From assembly GCA_019671005.1 (NCBI GenBank), contig CM033732.1:12125932-12189931 (forward strand): a stretch of DNA of 64,000 bases, read 5' to 3'. This DNA comes from Hibiscus mutabilis (lineage: Eukaryota; Streptophyta; Magnoliopsida; Malvales; Malvaceae). Shown piece by piece: positions 63,201 to 64,000 of this stretch (positions are counted from its first letter, which is position 1; every line of letters starts with the position of its first letter). Below the pieces are notes generated by a model that did no database searches, was not told the DNA's origin, and saw only the letters and a program-made list of their open reading frames with translations. The position numbers and the translations under genes were made by a program.

Positions 63201-63749
63201 GTACGGGGGTAGAATCGTATTGGTACGAGTTTGCTTGACACACTGTATCGATATGGGGTTTTCAGTATAAGTATACAGAACTATTATGTTAGTTGAACCA
63301 TATCAATACGGTTATGTCTGTATCGGTATGCAATGTATTTTTTTCGATTTCTATATGATGAAATTTTAAATTATGCATTTTAGTCCTTGAATGATATGTA
63401 TGCAATTAAATGAGTTTGGATGATTGTTTAAAGCTGGACTTTGAAATGTGAGCATGAAATTTGATTAATGAAGGATTGGTAACTTGGAATTTAATTAAGT
63501 CCTTGTAATTTGTGAAAATTATATTTTGGCCCCCAAAGTGCATGTTTGAGCAATTGAACCCCGTTTTATAGTTTGGTCGCAACGTAACTTATCCGCTGAT
63601 GCATGTTTACGTTAGGATCTAAATTGATGCATTTAGATAAGTTAAAGGAAAAAATGGACCCAATTTAGGTTATTAGTTTGGTTTACTTCAGCAAACCTAA
63701 TGTGGCTCTTTTAGCTCGGTTTCGGCTAGACCATGTTAAGAGGGTTACA
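60271..63749 (+). mobile_element. 5' LTR of a second family A element (A2)
   Basis: It starts TGTAATGCCCTAATTTTGG and ends TTAAGAGGGTTACA, 3479 bp, and is followed by a primer site. It is collinear with the split LTR at 11285-17094 and shows that sequence without the family B insertion. It inserts into the right LTR of element B. The internal region and 3' LTR lie outside the window. It carries palindromic dyads at 62996-63329 and a tandem of GGTTGAGGGGTTATATGG type (61970-62110). Confidence 0.85.
62996..63329. repeat. Palindromic dyad cluster 5 (family A LTR)
   Basis: Pairs include ATACTAGTAC, ten, GTTTTGGTAC (62996 on), TTTTTGGTAC, ten, GTACCGGTAC, GTATCGATAT, ten, GTATAAGTAT and ATATCAATAC, ten, GTATCGGTAT (ending 63329). 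Two pairs have spacers of 11 and 12 bp. Confidence 0.8.
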
Positions 63750-63754
63750 TTTGT

Positions 63755-63773
63755 TGGTATCAAAGCCAGGTTT
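63755..63773 (+). promoter_or_regulatory. tRNA-Met primer binding site of element A2
   Basis: TTGGTATCAAAGCCAGGTTT-type sequence 5 bp after the LTR end, a near match to the complement of the initiator tRNA-Met 3' end. The 230 bp that follow are untranslated leader with no reading frame. Confidence 0.8.
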
Positions 63774-64000
63774 ACAAAAAATTAAGATGTTGTTGATGAT
63801 TTTACATTGCTATTTGCTATGTATGGTGATTATTTATACATATGGTGATTGAAATATGCTATGTTGGGGTATTTTTAGGGACACATTACCTTATTACTAT
63901 AGTTATGAAATGATTTTGGTTGGAAATGAAAGTCTTGGATCCTTGCTTAAAGTTAACCTGATTATTTTTGTTTTGGTGTAATTATCATGCCTTAGATCAA

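Overview
This is a plant nuclear window, probably from a dicot. There is one multi-intron host gene in a bed of nested transposable elements. There are no operons, no Shine-Dalgarno sites and no bacterial gene density. LTR-retrotransposon primer sites complementary to plant initiator tRNA-Met, Tekay/Del-like Ty3/gypsy gag-pol remnants and GT-AG introns support this. The style of the LTR families suggests Malvaceae (cotton, cacao or durian relatives), but that is recall and not proof.

Layout. 1-3.4 kb: a non-autonomous hAT (Tip100-type) element, then an LTR-like fragment whose tandem duplication was split by a MITE. 3.4-38.2 kb: an apparent Mutator-like element (MULE) split by a large retrotransposon. 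Its left part carries a decayed Ulp1-protease/DUF1985-like gene on +. Its right part carries transposase/FAR1-like remnants on -, a promoter-like segment and tandem arrays. The MULE is interrupted by a solo LTR (6.7-9.4 kb) and by gypsy element A (11.3-34.6 kb). Element A is itself interrupted by a family B solo LTR, by a minus-strand family C element with both LTRs, and by a third, unassigned 3.1-kb solo LTR. 38.2-42.7 kb: a second copy of the hAT element, broken by a minus-strand gypsy fragment flanked by a 30-bp duplication. 43.0-48.9 kb: the only intact host gene, a TSL-kinase-interacting protein 1 (TKI1) homologue on the minus strand. It has 13 coding exons that join in frame to 807 codons, plus a 5'UTR exon. 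48.9-53.4 kb: AT-rich intergenic DNA, an LTR-like repeat holding a 700-bp hAT MITE, and a transposon-protein remnant. 53.4-60.3 kb: a minus-strand family B gypsy element that keeps gag but has no recognisable pol. 60.3-64.0 kb: the 5' LTR and primer site of a second family A element, inserted into the family B right LTR and running off the window.

The most unusual signal is a recurring dyad. Two 10-bp near-palindromes of the type GTAYCGRTAC are separated by 10 bp, so they repeat every 20 bp. Such dyads occur in five clusters inside at least three different LTR-type repeats (13.0, 16.4, 51.9, 54.9 and 63.0 kb). In the 51.9-kb cluster all seven dyads have exactly 10 bp between the halves. All coordinates and alignments are by eye. 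Divergence values are rough counts over short stretches.
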